Position numbers and translations under genes: made by a program. Below the pieces are notes generated by a model. It was not told the origin of the DNA, searched no databases, and saw nothing but the letters and a program-made list of their open reading frames with translations. DNA of 64,000 bases from Pedobacter soli (lineage in GTDB: Bacteria; Bacteroidota; Bacteroidia; Sphingobacteriales; Sphingobacteriaceae): NCBI RefSeq assembly GCF_900101435.1, contig NZ_FMZH01000004.1, forward strand, positions 312,615 to 376,614. Reading direction: 5' to 3'. The first letter of the stretch is position 1; each line of letters starts with the position of its first letter. This document shows positions 10,546 to 18,881 of the stretch, in pieces.

Positions 10546-10877
10546 AAAACTTAAATGCTCTTACCTGTCTTAGGTGGTGAAAAATAACTCAGGCATAAGC
10601 ATTAAGATTCCCCCTTCGCAGGAATGACGATTCTGGAACAGGTAAAACTTAAATGCTCTTATGTGTCTTAGGTGGTAAAAAATAACACAGGCATAAGCAT
10701 TAAGATTCCCGCTTTCGCGAGAATGACGATCCCGTAACAGGTAAAACTTAAATGCTCTTACATGTCTTAGGTGGTGCAAAATAACTTAGACAAAGCTTTA
10801 AGATTCCCGCTTTCGCGGGAATGACGATCCTGTAAAAGGTAAAACTTAAATGCCCTTACATGTCTTATGTGGTGAAA
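10546..10877. repeat. 98-99 bp tandem repeat, about 3.3 copies
   Basis: The phrase AAAACTTAAATGC recurs at 10546, 10644, 10743 and 10841, giving periods of 98, 99 and 98 bp; the fourth copy is cut off near 10877. Each full unit contains a palindrome around ATTCCCGC-TTTC-GCGGGAAT followed by GACGAT. It is perfect in copy 3 (10803-10822), has one mismatch in copy 2 and is decayed in copy 1. The array fills most of the 474-bp gap between katG and the yeiH-like gene. It has no coding potential and no spacer variation, so it is not a CRISPR. Confidence 0.9.
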
Positions 10878-10884
10878 ACACTCG

Positions 10885-11835
10885 TTAACCCAATAGATAA
10901 ATCACCGCCAGCAACGCAGGTATCGAAATCATCACCCACAAAACCAATCCCTGCAAAATAGGTTTAAAACCAACTGTAGTAAATACATCTTTGGATAAAC
11001 CAGAGCCAATCAGAAATAAGGTAAGCGTTAACCCAATCTTAGAAAGCTGTACAATCTGGCTGCCAATAATCTTTACAAAAGGAAAATAGGTATTCAGCAC
11101 TATAGCCAGCACAAATAAGCCAATAAAATAGGGAATTTTAATTTGAGTGCCCTTATTCCTGAATAACACTGAGCTAAGCAAAGCAATCGGAATAATCCAT
11201 AAGGCGCGGGTTAATTTAACTGTTGTGGCAATTTGCAAAGCCTGGGCACCGTACTTACTCGCCGCACCCACTACCGAGCTCGTATCTTGAATGGCAATAG
11301 CACTCCAAACCCCGAATTGTTGCTGCGAAAGCTGCAGGCTTTGCCCAATAAGCGGGAAAATGAATAATGCAACCGAATTAAGGATAAAAATGGTGCCCAA
11401 AGCCACGCTGATTTGTTTTTCTTCGGCCTTAATTACCGGCGATATAGCTGCAATAGCACTTCCACCACAAATAGCGGTTCCAACTGTGATCAGGAAAGCC
11501 GACTTGCGTTCTATCTTTAAAAGCCTGCCCAGTAAATAACCCAGCATGAGTGTGATTAATATCGAAAAAACAGTGAACATAAAGCCGCTTTTACCAGCCT
11601 GCAACGCCGATTGTACGTTCATGCCAAATCCGAGACCCACTACCGAAAATTGCAGCAGAATATGGGTAGCCTTATGGTTAAGGTGTAAAAACGGGTGACC
11701 GATTGATTGCGCGACCAAAATTCCCATCAAAAGTGCAACTACTGGAGAGATAAAGGGTAGCAGGCACAATAAAAGAAAAGCAAAGAAAATGATTTCCCTG
11801 ACGGTGATCGATTTATTCAGTATTTTGTTATCCAT
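10885..11835 (-). CDS. YeiH family putative sulfate/sulfite export permease
   Basis: This 316-aa inner-membrane protein has about nine or ten hydrophobic segments and the family signatures GTAICGGSAIAAISP, AIQDTSSVVGAASKYG and VKLTRALWIIP of the UPF0324/Cons_hypoth698 family. Members are annotated as sulfate exporters or linked to taurine and sulfite metabolism; direct biochemical proof is thin. It lies 69 bp downstream of a LysR gene on the same strand. In Escherichia coli yeiH neighbours the LysR gene yeiE, so the pairing is conserved in kind. Substrate is unproven here. Confidence 0.87.
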   Translation of the reverse strand: MDNKILNKSITVREIIFFAFLLLCLLPFISPVVALLMGILVAQSIGHPFLHLNHKATHILLQFSVVGLGFGMNVQSALQAGKSGFMFTVFSILITLMLGYLLGRLLKIERKSAFLITVGTAICGGSAIAAISPVIKAEEKQISVALGTIFILNSVALFIFPLIGQSLQLSQQQFGVWSAIAIQDTSSVVGAASKYGAQALQIATTVKLTRALWIIPIALLSSVLFRNKGTQIKIPYFIGLFVLAIVLNTYFPFVKIIGSQIVQLSKIGLTLTLFLIGSGLSKDVFTTVGFKPILQGLVLWVMISIPALLAVIYLLG

Positions 11836-11904
11836 GATTTTGTTGTTTTACGCCACAAAGATGGATAGCATGCTGAAGGTATAGAAATGAATAATTGCTA
11901 TTTG

Positions 11905-12801
11905 TTATAACTTAAAGTTATAAGAGGAGAGATGTTTAATAAAAGTTTCCTGCAAGTCGAGGGTGTCGCCTTGTTGGGTAATGAAATAGAATACACGTGT
12001 AATATCAAGGCCTTTAATGTCGATAATCTTTAATTCGCCGCTTTTAAGTTCCTTTAGTATCGCGTGAATGGAAAGGAAAGCAAAAGCATTGGTGTTGAGC
12101 AGGTAGGCCTTTATACTTTCGGCACTCTCCAGTTCCAGATCCCTGTTAAGTTGAGAAAGGCTCAGACCTGCATTTTTTAATGCTGCGGCTACCACCTCCA
12201 ATGAACCTGAACCTGGCTCGCGCAATACCAATGGCAGCTTTTGAAGTTCGTTTAAGCTAATCACAGCCTTTTTAGCCAGTGGATTAGTGCTACCGGTGCA
12301 GAGTACAATTTCATCCTGTACAAATGGCGTATATTTAATGTGAGGGCGTTTAGATTGCCCTTCAACCAATCCTAAATCAATTTTATTTTCAATCAGCAGG
12401 TTTTCTATTGCTTCGGTATTGTTCGATTTAAGTGATATAGTGATGTCTGGAAATTGCTGTCTGAAAGAGGCCAGGTACTTCGGTAGGAAATACTGTGCAA
12501 TAGTTGTACTTGCACCTATGCGAAGTGTTCCTTTTATGTTTTTAGCCAATGCAGCAAGTTCAAAATCGATATTGCGGTGAATATTGATCAATGCTTCGGC
12601 GTGTTTTAAAAGAATATTACCGGCCTGCGTAATTTTAATTTTCGTTCCGTTCCGGTCAAAAAGTTTGGTTTTGTAAAAGGCCTCTATTTCCTGTATATGC
12701 TTGGTTACTGCGGGTTGTGTAATAAATAATTCTTCGGCAGCCCTGGTAAAGTTGAGCCGTTTGGCAACGATATAAAAAACCTTCAGTCTAAAATCAAACA
12801 T
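11905..12801 (-). CDS. LysR family transcriptional regulator
   Basis: This 298-aa regulator has an N-terminal winged helix-turn-helix (about 1-65, with LNFTRAAEELFITQPAVTKHI) and a LysR substrate-binding domain (about 88-295). It probably senses a small anion or sulfur compound and controls the permease gene immediately downstream; this is inferred from adjacency and from the E. coli yeiE-yeiH arrangement. The divergent neighbour at 12991 shares a 189-bp intergenic region that could hold sites for both genes. Confidence 0.92.
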   Translation of the reverse strand: MFDFRLKVFYIVAKRLNFTRAAEELFITQPAVTKHIQEIEAFYKTKLFDRNGTKIKITQAGNILLKHAEALINIHRNIDFELAALAKNIKGTLRIGASTTIAQYFLPKYLASFRQQFPDITISLKSNNTEAIENLLIENKIDLGLVEGQSKRPHIKYTPFVQDEIVLCTGSTNPLAKKAVISLNELQKLPLVLREPGSGSLEVVAAALKNAGLSLSQLNRDLELESAESIKAYLLNTNAFAFLSIHAILKELKSGELKIIDIKGLDITRVFYFITQQGDTLDLQETFIKHLSSYNFKL

Positions 12802-12959
12802 CTCTCAAAAAATGGGGGTAAAGCTTTTGTAGCAGGCTAAAGTAACGAAATATGTCCTTTAATTGTGCATTTTAGATTGAATCAAGTCTGGATATGCTAT
12901 AGCTATGTAAATACTTAAAGCATTCAATTACGCTTTACAATTAAATTCAGGCTTATTTT

Positions 12960-12967
12960 TATTTTTG
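12960..12967 (+). promoter_or_regulatory. Candidate -7 box for the AAA ATPase gene
   Basis: TATTTTTG fits TAnnTTTG exactly and lies 23 bp before ATG 12991. No clear -33 TTTG is visible. Confidence 0.4.
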
Positions 12968-12990
12968 TGGCTCAATAATACCTAAAAGGG

Positions 12991-13740
12991 ATGATGAACA
13001 TAACCGACCTGATTATAAGCGATAAAGAACAGATCAAACTGGATGATTTATTTTTAGACGAAGATAATCGACTCCTGCTTAACCAACTCATCAGGGAGCA
13101 CAGTTACATTGAGCAACTGCGCCAGTACGAATTGCCGGTTAATAACAAAGTGATGTTGCACGGCAGCTCGGGTTGCGGTAAAACTACTACAGCTAAAGCC
13201 ATTGCTGGTGCGCTAGGCAAAAACCTGTTGGTGCTCAATCTCAGTAATGTAATCAGTGCCCGCTTAGGTGAAACTGCCCAGCATGTTAAAATGGTTTTCG
13301 ATAAAGCAAAAAGAGAGAAAGCAGTTCTTTTCTTAGATGAATTTGATCAGATAGGCAAGGCGAGGAGCGAGGGCGATAAAGATGTAGGCGAAATGCACCG
13401 CCTGGTGAATACCATGATCCAGATGATTGATTATTTTCCTGAAAATGCTTTGTTAATCTGTGCAACCAATTACGAATCGTTTATAGATCCAGCTTTGTTA
13501 AGGCGTTTTCAGCTTCGCTTAAGCTTTACCATGCCTACAACTGAGATACTCAATGCTTATTACGACAAGCTGCTTTCGCGTTTTCCAATAAATATTCAAT
13601 CAATTGAGCGCAAATACAGTATTTCTTTTGCCGAAGCGAAAGATCATGCTTACCGCCTGGTGAAAGACGCACTAATTGGCGAATTTGAGTTGCAGGCGGC
13701 CTTAAATGTAAGAGAAGAAGCGCAGGTTTTGGCTAATTAA
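12991..13740 (+). CDS. AAA family ATPase
   Basis: This 249-aa protein is essentially one AAA module: Walker A GSSGCGKTT (58-66), Walker B VLFLDE (112-117), sensor-1 CATN (N160) and an Arg-finger-like pair at R171/R172 (ALLRRFQLRL). The core resembles FtsH- or ClpX-like AAA modules, but no protease, zinc-finger or transmembrane segment is attached. It may remodel a specific partner. The next gene starts 7 bp after the stop, so the two are probably co-transcribed and may work together. Met 1 and Met 2 (12994) are both possible starts. Confidence 0.85.
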   Translation: MMNITDLIISDKEQIKLDDLFLDEDNRLLLNQLIREHSYIEQLRQYELPVNNKVMLHGSSGCGKTTTAKAIAGALGKNLLVLNLSNVISARLGETAQHVKMVFDKAKREKAVLFLDEFDQIGKARSEGDKDVGEMHRLVNTMIQMIDYFPENALLICATNYESFIDPALLRRFQLRLSFTMPTTEILNAYYDKLLSRFPINIQSIERKYSISFAEAKDHAYRLVKDALIGEFELQAALNVREEAQVLAN

Positions 13741-13747
13741 AAACGGC

Positions 13748-14359
13748 ATGTTACAAAATCGTGTAAATCCCTTCGGCCAAATCATTAAAACTCCGCACCG
13801 GGGCACCTGGCTGGGTAACCGCGGGGTAATACACAATGCCGATAAAGAAATTGTGCGCCAGTTTAAGGTTAAGGCCTGGATTACCTGCGCACTTCAGTTT
13901 AGAGGCCGGCACCGCGAAATCATGCAGCCCAATCGCTGGACAGAGCTTTTCTTTTTAGATGAAGCCACTGCTTTTGCAGCCGGACACAGACCTTGCTTTC
14001 AGTGCCGTTATGCAGATCACCAGCGTTTTAAAATGTACTGGTTAAAAGGGAATCCCGGATATGGGTTTAACATGAAAACTGCTGTGACCGAAATTGACGA
14101 TATTTTGCAGCGTGAGAGGATTGCAGCCGATAAAACCAAAGTTTCTTACAAAGAAAGCCTTGATCTACTACCTGATGGTGCTTTTGTTGCTTATCAAAAC
14201 AAGCCTTACCTCGTTAAAGCTAGACAGTTGCATTTGTGGACAGCCGCAGGCTACGAAAAACCAATTCCTTTCCCTGTTTTAGATGAAGTACAGGTTTTAA
14301 CGCCTAAATCGTTCGTCAATATGTTTGCAGCGGGCTATGCGCCGCAAATGTTGCTTTAG
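13748..14359 (+). CDS. Uncharacterised 203-aa protein with CxxC motif
   Basis: I do not recognise this family with confidence. No signal peptide or membrane segment is visible, so it is probably cytoplasmic. Conserved-looking features are RGRHREIMQPNRWTELFFLD (about 52-71) and HRPCFQCRYADHQRF (about 79-93); the CFQC pair beside His could bind zinc, loosely like an Ada-type metal site. The C-terminal part has short beta-like segments. It starts 7 bp after the AAA ATPase gene, implying a two-gene operon and perhaps a substrate or adaptor relationship. Confidence 0.75.
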   Translation: MLQNRVNPFGQIIKTPHRGTWLGNRGVIHNADKEIVRQFKVKAWITCALQFRGRHREIMQPNRWTELFFLDEATAFAAGHRPCFQCRYADHQRFKMYWLKGNPGYGFNMKTAVTEIDDILQRERIAADKTKVSYKESLDLLPDGAFVAYQNKPYLVKARQLHLWTAAGYEKPIPFPVLDEVQVLTPKSFVNMFAAGYAPQMLL

Positions 14360-14481
14360 TTTTTTCGCTTAACCGGCAGGTTAGCTAAAAAATCTCATTC
14401 TTTCTATGTTTTGTCTCTATTTCCTTTCTTGCCCTTAAGTTCATTTCATAAAATATTATCATTGTGGTTCAACACAACACA

Positions 14482-15570
14482 ATGAGCTTAAACACTACAC
14501 CAAATGGCCTGTTAAAAACCAAACAGCATTTCGAAATTTTAGATGGCCTCCGAGGCCTTGCTGCGGTAGCCGTGGTTATTTTTCATTTCATGGAATTTGC
14601 TACGCCAGATTACAAAGACAACTTTATTGCGCATGCCTATCTTGCAGTCGATTTCTTTTTCTGTTTATCGGGCTTCGTTATTGCTTACGCTTACGATCAT
14701 AAATTAGCCGATCTGGGCATTATTCCTTTCTTAAAACTCAGGTTTATCCGTTTGCATCCATTGGTAATTATAGGTTCAATAATAGGCGTGTTGGCCTTTA
14801 TTTTCGATCCTTTTAGTAAGCTACAGGACGTTTATGGCTACGCACAAACTTTTATCCTATTCGTGTCGTCATGTTTCATGGTGCCTTATCCGTTGGTACA
14901 GGAGCGTTATTTCAATCTTTTTCACCTTAATCCACCAACCTGGTCGTTGTTTTGGGAGTACCTGGCCAATATCGTTTATGCACTTGTACTGATCAAACTA
15001 CCCAATAAAGTATTATGGGTTTTAACCATCATTGCTGCGGTAATGCTGGGTTTCGAAGCACAAAAGGCAGGTTACCTGGGCGTAGGGTGGGGTGGCGATA
15101 ATTTTTTTGGAGGCGGCATCAGGGTTTTATTTTCATTTCTGGCAGGGATTTTAGTCTACCGTTCAAAATGGATTATCAGGTCGAAACTGGGTTTTGTTTC
15201 AATGGGTATTTTACTTTTGGTTGTCTTTCTTATACCATTCTCTAAAGCCAATGCGATTATCGATCCGCTCCTGGTTGTATTTTATTTTCCGTTATTAGTA
15301 GCGCTGGGAGCAGGAGCTACGTTACAGCCCAAACTATCTAAAATCTGTAAGTTTTCTGGCGAAATTTCTTATCCGCTTTACGTAATCCATTATCCTTTCC
15401 TTTGGCTTTTTTTAAGTTATATCGAAGTGAAAAAACCTGATATGGCTACCATGCAAATATTGATACCAATCGGGACAATTGCCCTGGTTCTATTAGCTTA
15501 CGGTGTGCTTGTTTTTATGGATCTTCCCCTTCGGAAGTACCTTAAAAAGATCATGTTTAAAAGCGTTTAA
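14482..15570 (+). CDS. Acyltransferase 3 family membrane protein
   Basis: This 362-aa integral membrane O-acyltransferase (OafA/YrhL type) would transfer acyl groups to sugars, peptidoglycan or other envelope glycans. The family motifs are clear: EILDGLRGLAAVAVVIFH near the start with the conserved His, VDFFFCLSGFVIAY, RLHPLVIIG and PPTWSLFWEYLANIV. About ten hydrophobic segments follow. There is no C-terminal SGNH domain, so it is the single-domain form. ATG 14482 is preferred to an upstream in-frame GTG at 14464 because the family starts close to the EILDGLRG motif. No glycan gene lies nearby, so the acceptor is unknown. Confidence 0.9.
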   Translation: MSLNTTPNGLLKTKQHFEILDGLRGLAAVAVVIFHFMEFATPDYKDNFIAHAYLAVDFFFCLSGFVIAYAYDHKLADLGIIPFLKLRFIRLHPLVIIGSIIGVLAFIFDPFSKLQDVYGYAQTFILFVSSCFMVPYPLVQERYFNLFHLNPPTWSLFWEYLANIVYALVLIKLPNKVLWVLTIIAAVMLGFEAQKAGYLGVGWGGDNFFGGGIRVLFSFLAGILVYRSKWIIRSKLGFVSMGILLLVVFLIPFSKANAIIDPLLVVFYFPLLVALGAGATLQPKLSKICKFSGEISYPLYVIHYPFLWLFLSYIEVKKPDMATMQILIPIGTIALVLLAYGVLVFMDLPLRKYLKKIMFKSV

Positions 15571-15873
15571 CAGGTTAATTTTATAACATTTTTTATTTAT
15601 ATTTTTATTTAATTGATTTTTATAAAAATCTGAATATTAATAGAATAAAACTTTTATTCAGCGCAATTTACAATTATAGTAACGCTGATACATGGTGCTG
15701 ATTTACCTTTTACGGGGCTTATATTGTTGAGCTAACAATATTAGTATTTGCCTGGCATAAAATAATATCAGATTACCTGAAAACGCAAAGCTTTCAAGCG
15801 GGAAAATTTACCGATATAATGCTATTATTTTTAGTATTTATTTTGTAGGTTTGTATATCCCTACAAATAAAGC
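15571..15873. other. 303-bp A/T-rich intergenic region with two palindromes
   Basis: No convincing gene is seen. GAATAAAA-C-TTTTATTC (15643-15659) and ATATTGTT-GAGCT-AACAATAT (15721-15741) are perfect inverted repeats that could be a terminator remnant and an operator. A -7-like box lies at 15846-15853. Confidence 0.5.
15846..15853 (+). promoter_or_regulatory. Candidate -7 box for the 160-aa protein gene
   Basis: TAGGTTTG matches TAnnTTTG exactly, 20 bp before ATG 15874. The upstream sequence lacks an obvious -33 TTTG. Confidence 0.45.
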
Positions 15874-16356
15874 ATGATCGAATTAGACTATTTCTTTACG
15901 GAAAGTGATGAAAAATCAAGCCATTATCAGCTTATCCAGTTTTCGCAAAACGAACCCTGGCGACTGGTTCAGGATGGAGAACTTTTAGGCAGTTTAGAAA
16001 AATGGAATGGTAAATGGCAACAGTTAAGCGGTAGTCCGCTTTCCGATGCACTGCTTGAAGGTATTTGCAAGCTGATTGAATCGCAGCATTACCACGAGTT
16101 GCCAGTACAACTCCTGTCGCGCTGGGGTAATGTGATTGCCGAAGTGATTACCAAATCAGATGATGAATACCTGATCATTTGCAAGGAAAGGGTGAGCTTC
16201 AGGAGTTTTACAAGCATTTTTTCCAAGTTTGTTTCTACCATGCTCAAAGATGAGTGGCCTGTACGTTTTCAGCTTTTTAATGCCGATTTTAGCGAAGATT
16301 TCGAAATTATGGCTCAGCCGGTTAAAGCAAGCTATAATTTCGGCTGGAAAGACTAA
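15874..16356 (+). CDS. Uncharacterised 160-aa protein
   Basis: I do not recognise a domain. The protein is acidic, has no signal peptide or membrane segment, and starts MIELDYFFTESDEKSSHYQ. It looks alpha/beta with short repeated motifs around Trp (EPWRLVQDGELLGSLEKWNG; KWQQLSG). An in-register start with a good -7 box and normal base composition support a real gene. It converges on the gamma-glutamyltransferase-family gene with 12 bp between stop codons. No functional context is available. Confidence 0.75.
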   Translation: MIELDYFFTESDEKSSHYQLIQFSQNEPWRLVQDGELLGSLEKWNGKWQQLSGSPLSDALLEGICKLIESQHYHELPVQLLSRWGNVIAEVITKSDDEYLIICKERVSFRSFTSIFSKFVSTMLKDEWPVRFQLFNADFSEDFEIMAQPVKASYNFGWKD

Positions 16357-16368
16357 AGGTGGCTTTCG

Positions 16369-18249
16369 TTACCAGCCGATGCCATAATCTTCGCCATGAT
16401 TGCTCGAACCTCCCCAAAAGGTGCCATGCGCGCGATCAAAATAAATGGCATTGATCGGTCCGCTCGTGCGATCGCCAAAACTGAGGATATAGCCCATGTT
16501 CTTTAAGGCCGTACGCACTTCTTCTTTCGTATTGCTGTTCAGTAAAATCTGTCCTGCTTTTGGTGCTCTATCCGCTGTTTTGCTTCCTCCTAACGAAAGC
16601 CATAACTGGTTGGTGTTAAAATTAGCAGCTTCTGTTGCTTTTTGCACCGTCATGCCAAACTCGGCCATATTTAAAAAGAATTGTAGCAGGTTCTGATCTT
16701 GCGTATCACCACCTTGCACAGCCGCCGAAACATAGGGTTTGCCGTCTTTTAAAAATAACGATGGCGATAAGGTTACCCTTGGGCGTTTGCCTGGTGCCAC
16801 CACATTAAAAGGATTCAGGGTAGAGTCGAGCACAAAACTCTGCATACGCTGACTCATGCCAATGCCGGTATTTCCTGCAATGCAGGCCGGCAGCCAGCCA
16901 CCGCTTGGTGTTACCGAAACTACCCAGCCTTCTTTATCGGCGGCCTCAATAGAAGTTGTTCCTCTCCATAGGCGGTCTTCGTATACTGCTTTTGGCGTGT
17001 AATTCCCTAAATCATGTTTTGGTGCAAAGTTGCGTTTGGTGGTGTCGATTTCAAAACCACGGCTTTTTAACAGGTTGAGGTATGGATTTTTTTGTCCCTG
17101 AAAAGGATAGGGGTCGCCCGGGCCAATCTTAGCATCATTCTTTTCAAACTGGATTAGCGCTGCACGCTGTTTGGCGTAATTTTTACTTAACAGGCCTTTC
17201 ATGGGCTCGCTTGGTGTCTGATTCGGGTCGCCATAATAAAAATCACGATCTGCAAAAGCCATGTTCATGGCCTGATAAACGGTATGGATATATTTTGGAC
17301 TGTTGTAGCCCATTTCTTTCAGGTTAAAATTTTCGAGGATGTTTAAGGCCTGCAAAAGCATCGGTCCCTGTGTCCATTGCTGTAGTTTATATACCTCAAT
17401 ACCTTTGTAATTGGTGCTTAAAGGTGCTTCTTCAACAGGTTTCCATTTCGCCAGGTCTTCCATCGTAATTAAGCCGCCCTGTTCTTTGCTGCCTCTTACA
17501 AACTCACGGGCAATATCTCCTTTGTAAAAACGATCGTATGCGGCCATTAAAGCGTCTTTGCGATTTTTTCCTTTTTTTAGGGCTTCTTTCTCCGCTTCAA
17601 CCATTTTGGTGAGCGTATTAAGCAAATCTTTTTGTACAAAGATCTCGCCCGCCTCCGGTGCCTCGCGCTTTTCGTCCGGGTGTGTTAAAAATACTTTTTT
17701 ACTGTATGGCCAGGTTTTAATGCGTTCTTTATCGCGTTCGATACTGTTGGCAGCCTGTGCTTCGATGGCATAACCTGCTGCCATGTGCATGGCCGGTGCC
17801 AATACCTGCCCTAGGCTCATGGTTCCGTACTGGCTCAGCATATAAATTAATCCACCGGGTGTGCCAGGTGTAGTGGCTGCCAGCGGACCATATTCGGGTG
17901 GAAAATTATAGCCTTTACTTTTGAAAAATTCTACTGTAGCACCTGTTGGCGCTACGCCCATAGCATTTATGGCAATTACTTTGCCCGTTTTAGGGTTGTA
18001 AATCAGTGCTTGTGTTTCGCCTCCCCAGCTCAGGGTATCCCACATGGTGCAGGTAGCAGCCAGCATGGCACAGGCAGCATCTACCGCATTACCACCTTGC
18101 TGAAAAATCATCGATCCGGCTGTTGCCGCCATCGGTTTTCCGGTAATGGCCATCCAGTTACTGCCATATAACATTGGTTTTTGGGTTTGCTGGGCTATAG
18201 TGCGTACAGCTACCATGCCGCATAAAAGAAACAGAACAAGCTTTTTCAT
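16369..18249 (-). CDS. Gamma-glutamyltransferase-family Ntn hydrolase, exported
   Basis: This 626-aa precursor has a signal peptide (about 1-20, ending RTIAQ) and should act in the periplasm. The family core GGNAVDAACAMLAAT (52-66) and the processing/nucleophile region RGTTSIEAAD (T431/T432) are present, so self-cleavage into two subunits is expected. However, the segment where true gamma-glutamyltransferases carry the substrate Arg (D-x-R-E-x-A-P) reads INAMGVAP (94-101), and the usual G-I-G-G-G-G-F stretch reads DTLSWGGETQ. The substrate is therefore probably not gamma-glutamyl; an acylase-like role is possible. Met at 18249 is chosen because it begins the signal peptide; an upstream in-frame Met would add 17 residues in front of it. 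Confidence 0.85.
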   Translation of the reverse strand: MKKLVLFLLCGMVAVRTIAQQTQKPMLYGSNWMAITGKPMAATAGSMIFQQGGNAVDAACAMLAATCTMWDTLSWGGETQALIYNPKTGKVIAINAMGVAPTGATVEFFKSKGYNFPPEYGPLAATTPGTPGGLIYMLSQYGTMSLGQVLAPAMHMAAGYAIEAQAANSIERDKERIKTWPYSKKVFLTHPDEKREAPEAGEIFVQKDLLNTLTKMVEAEKEALKKGKNRKDALMAAYDRFYKGDIAREFVRGSKEQGGLITMEDLAKWKPVEEAPLSTNYKGIEVYKLQQWTQGPMLLQALNILENFNLKEMGYNSPKYIHTVYQAMNMAFADRDFYYGDPNQTPSEPMKGLLSKNYAKQRAALIQFEKNDAKIGPGDPYPFQGQKNPYLNLLKSRGFEIDTTKRNFAPKHDLGNYTPKAVYEDRLWRGTTSIEAADKEGWVVSVTPSGGWLPACIAGNTGIGMSQRMQSFVLDSTLNPFNVVAPGKRPRVTLSPSLFLKDGKPYVSAAVQGGDTQDQNLLQFFLNMAEFGMTVQKATEAANFNTNQLWLSLGGSKTADRAPKAGQILLNSNTKEEVRTALKNMGYILSFGDRTSGPINAIYFDRAHGTFWGGSSNHGEDYGIGW

Positions 18250-18420
18250 GAAACTAAGGTAAAAAAAGCCCTCTTTAAGCTTGCAAGATAATGTAAACAT
18301 ATTTGTTACAATAGGCAGTCAGCAGGCTGTATATCACAGTCCTAAGCAGTTCAATCTTGTACTAATGCTAAAAGAGACTATAATTTTACAAATCTAGGTT
18401 TAAAAAGCTGTGAGTTTAAA

Positions 18421-18428
18421 TAACTTTG
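18421..18428 (+). promoter_or_regulatory. Candidate promoter for the TMEM220-ebo operon
   Basis: TAACTTTG matches the TAnnTTTG -7 box, 58 bp before the first gene. The -33 region (GGTTTA near 18397) is weak. It is the best promoter-like match upstream of the seven-gene run. Confidence 0.45.
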
Positions 18429-18485
18429 TCCTTTCGGTTGCATTAAAAAATCGATTTAACTAGATTTAATTTTTTTAAAATTCAA

Positions 18486-18863
18486 ATGCTTTTAATAATT
18501 CTCAACAGTATTTTCTGTTTGTCTTTTATAGGTTTTGCCTATGTTAACCTTAACGATGTAGATCCTTACCTTTGGGTATCCATCTATATGAGCGCTGCAA
18601 TTTGCTGTGGTTTAGCTGCTTTTGGTCTTTATTATCCACTGGTTTATTTGTTTCTGATGGCTTTTTACCTTGTTTATGCAACTATTTTATTCTTTGCAAA
18701 AGATGGTGTTCGCGATTGGATAATGAAATATAAAAGGCCCAGTTTGGTAGAAAGTATGCAGGCTACCAAACCTTATATCGAACAAACGAGAGAATTTTTT
18801 GGCTTATTGATTATTACAGGAGCCCTGCTGATTGATTATCTGGTAGCCGCGGGTACGATCTAG
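18486..18863 (+). CDS. TMEM220-like small membrane protein
   Basis: This 125-aa protein has about four hydrophobic segments (about 3-20, 28-47, 50-68 and 103-121) and the motif FAYVNLNDVDPYLWVSIY (16-33), which resembles TMEM220 family proteins (A-x-x-N-x-N-D-P-D-x-x-x-W). The second family-like motif is TREFFGLLI (about 100-108). Function is unknown. It is the first gene of the operon-like run ahead of eboA, 18 bp upstream of the eboA start. That position suggests a membrane role in the ebo pathway; this is inference. Confidence 0.8.
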   Translation: MLLIILNSIFCLSFIGFAYVNLNDVDPYLWVSIYMSAAICCGLAAFGLYYPLVYLFLMAFYLVYATILFFAKDGVRDWIMKYKRPSLVESMQATKPYIEQTREFFGLLIITGALLIDYLVAAGTI

Positions 18864-18881
18864 TTCTGATATATTTTTGTG

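Noticed and set aside
10570..10779. 69-aa minus-strand open frame
   Set aside because: It lies wholly inside the tandem repeat and its protein is just the repeat translated.
10546..10877. CRISPR-like array
   Set aside because: The whole 98-bp unit repeats, spacers are not unique, and no cas gene is near. It is a tandem repeat.
18872..18879. Internal promoter TATTTTTG in front of eboA
   Set aside because: It lies 2 bp before the start codon, so a transcript from it would begin within the gene.
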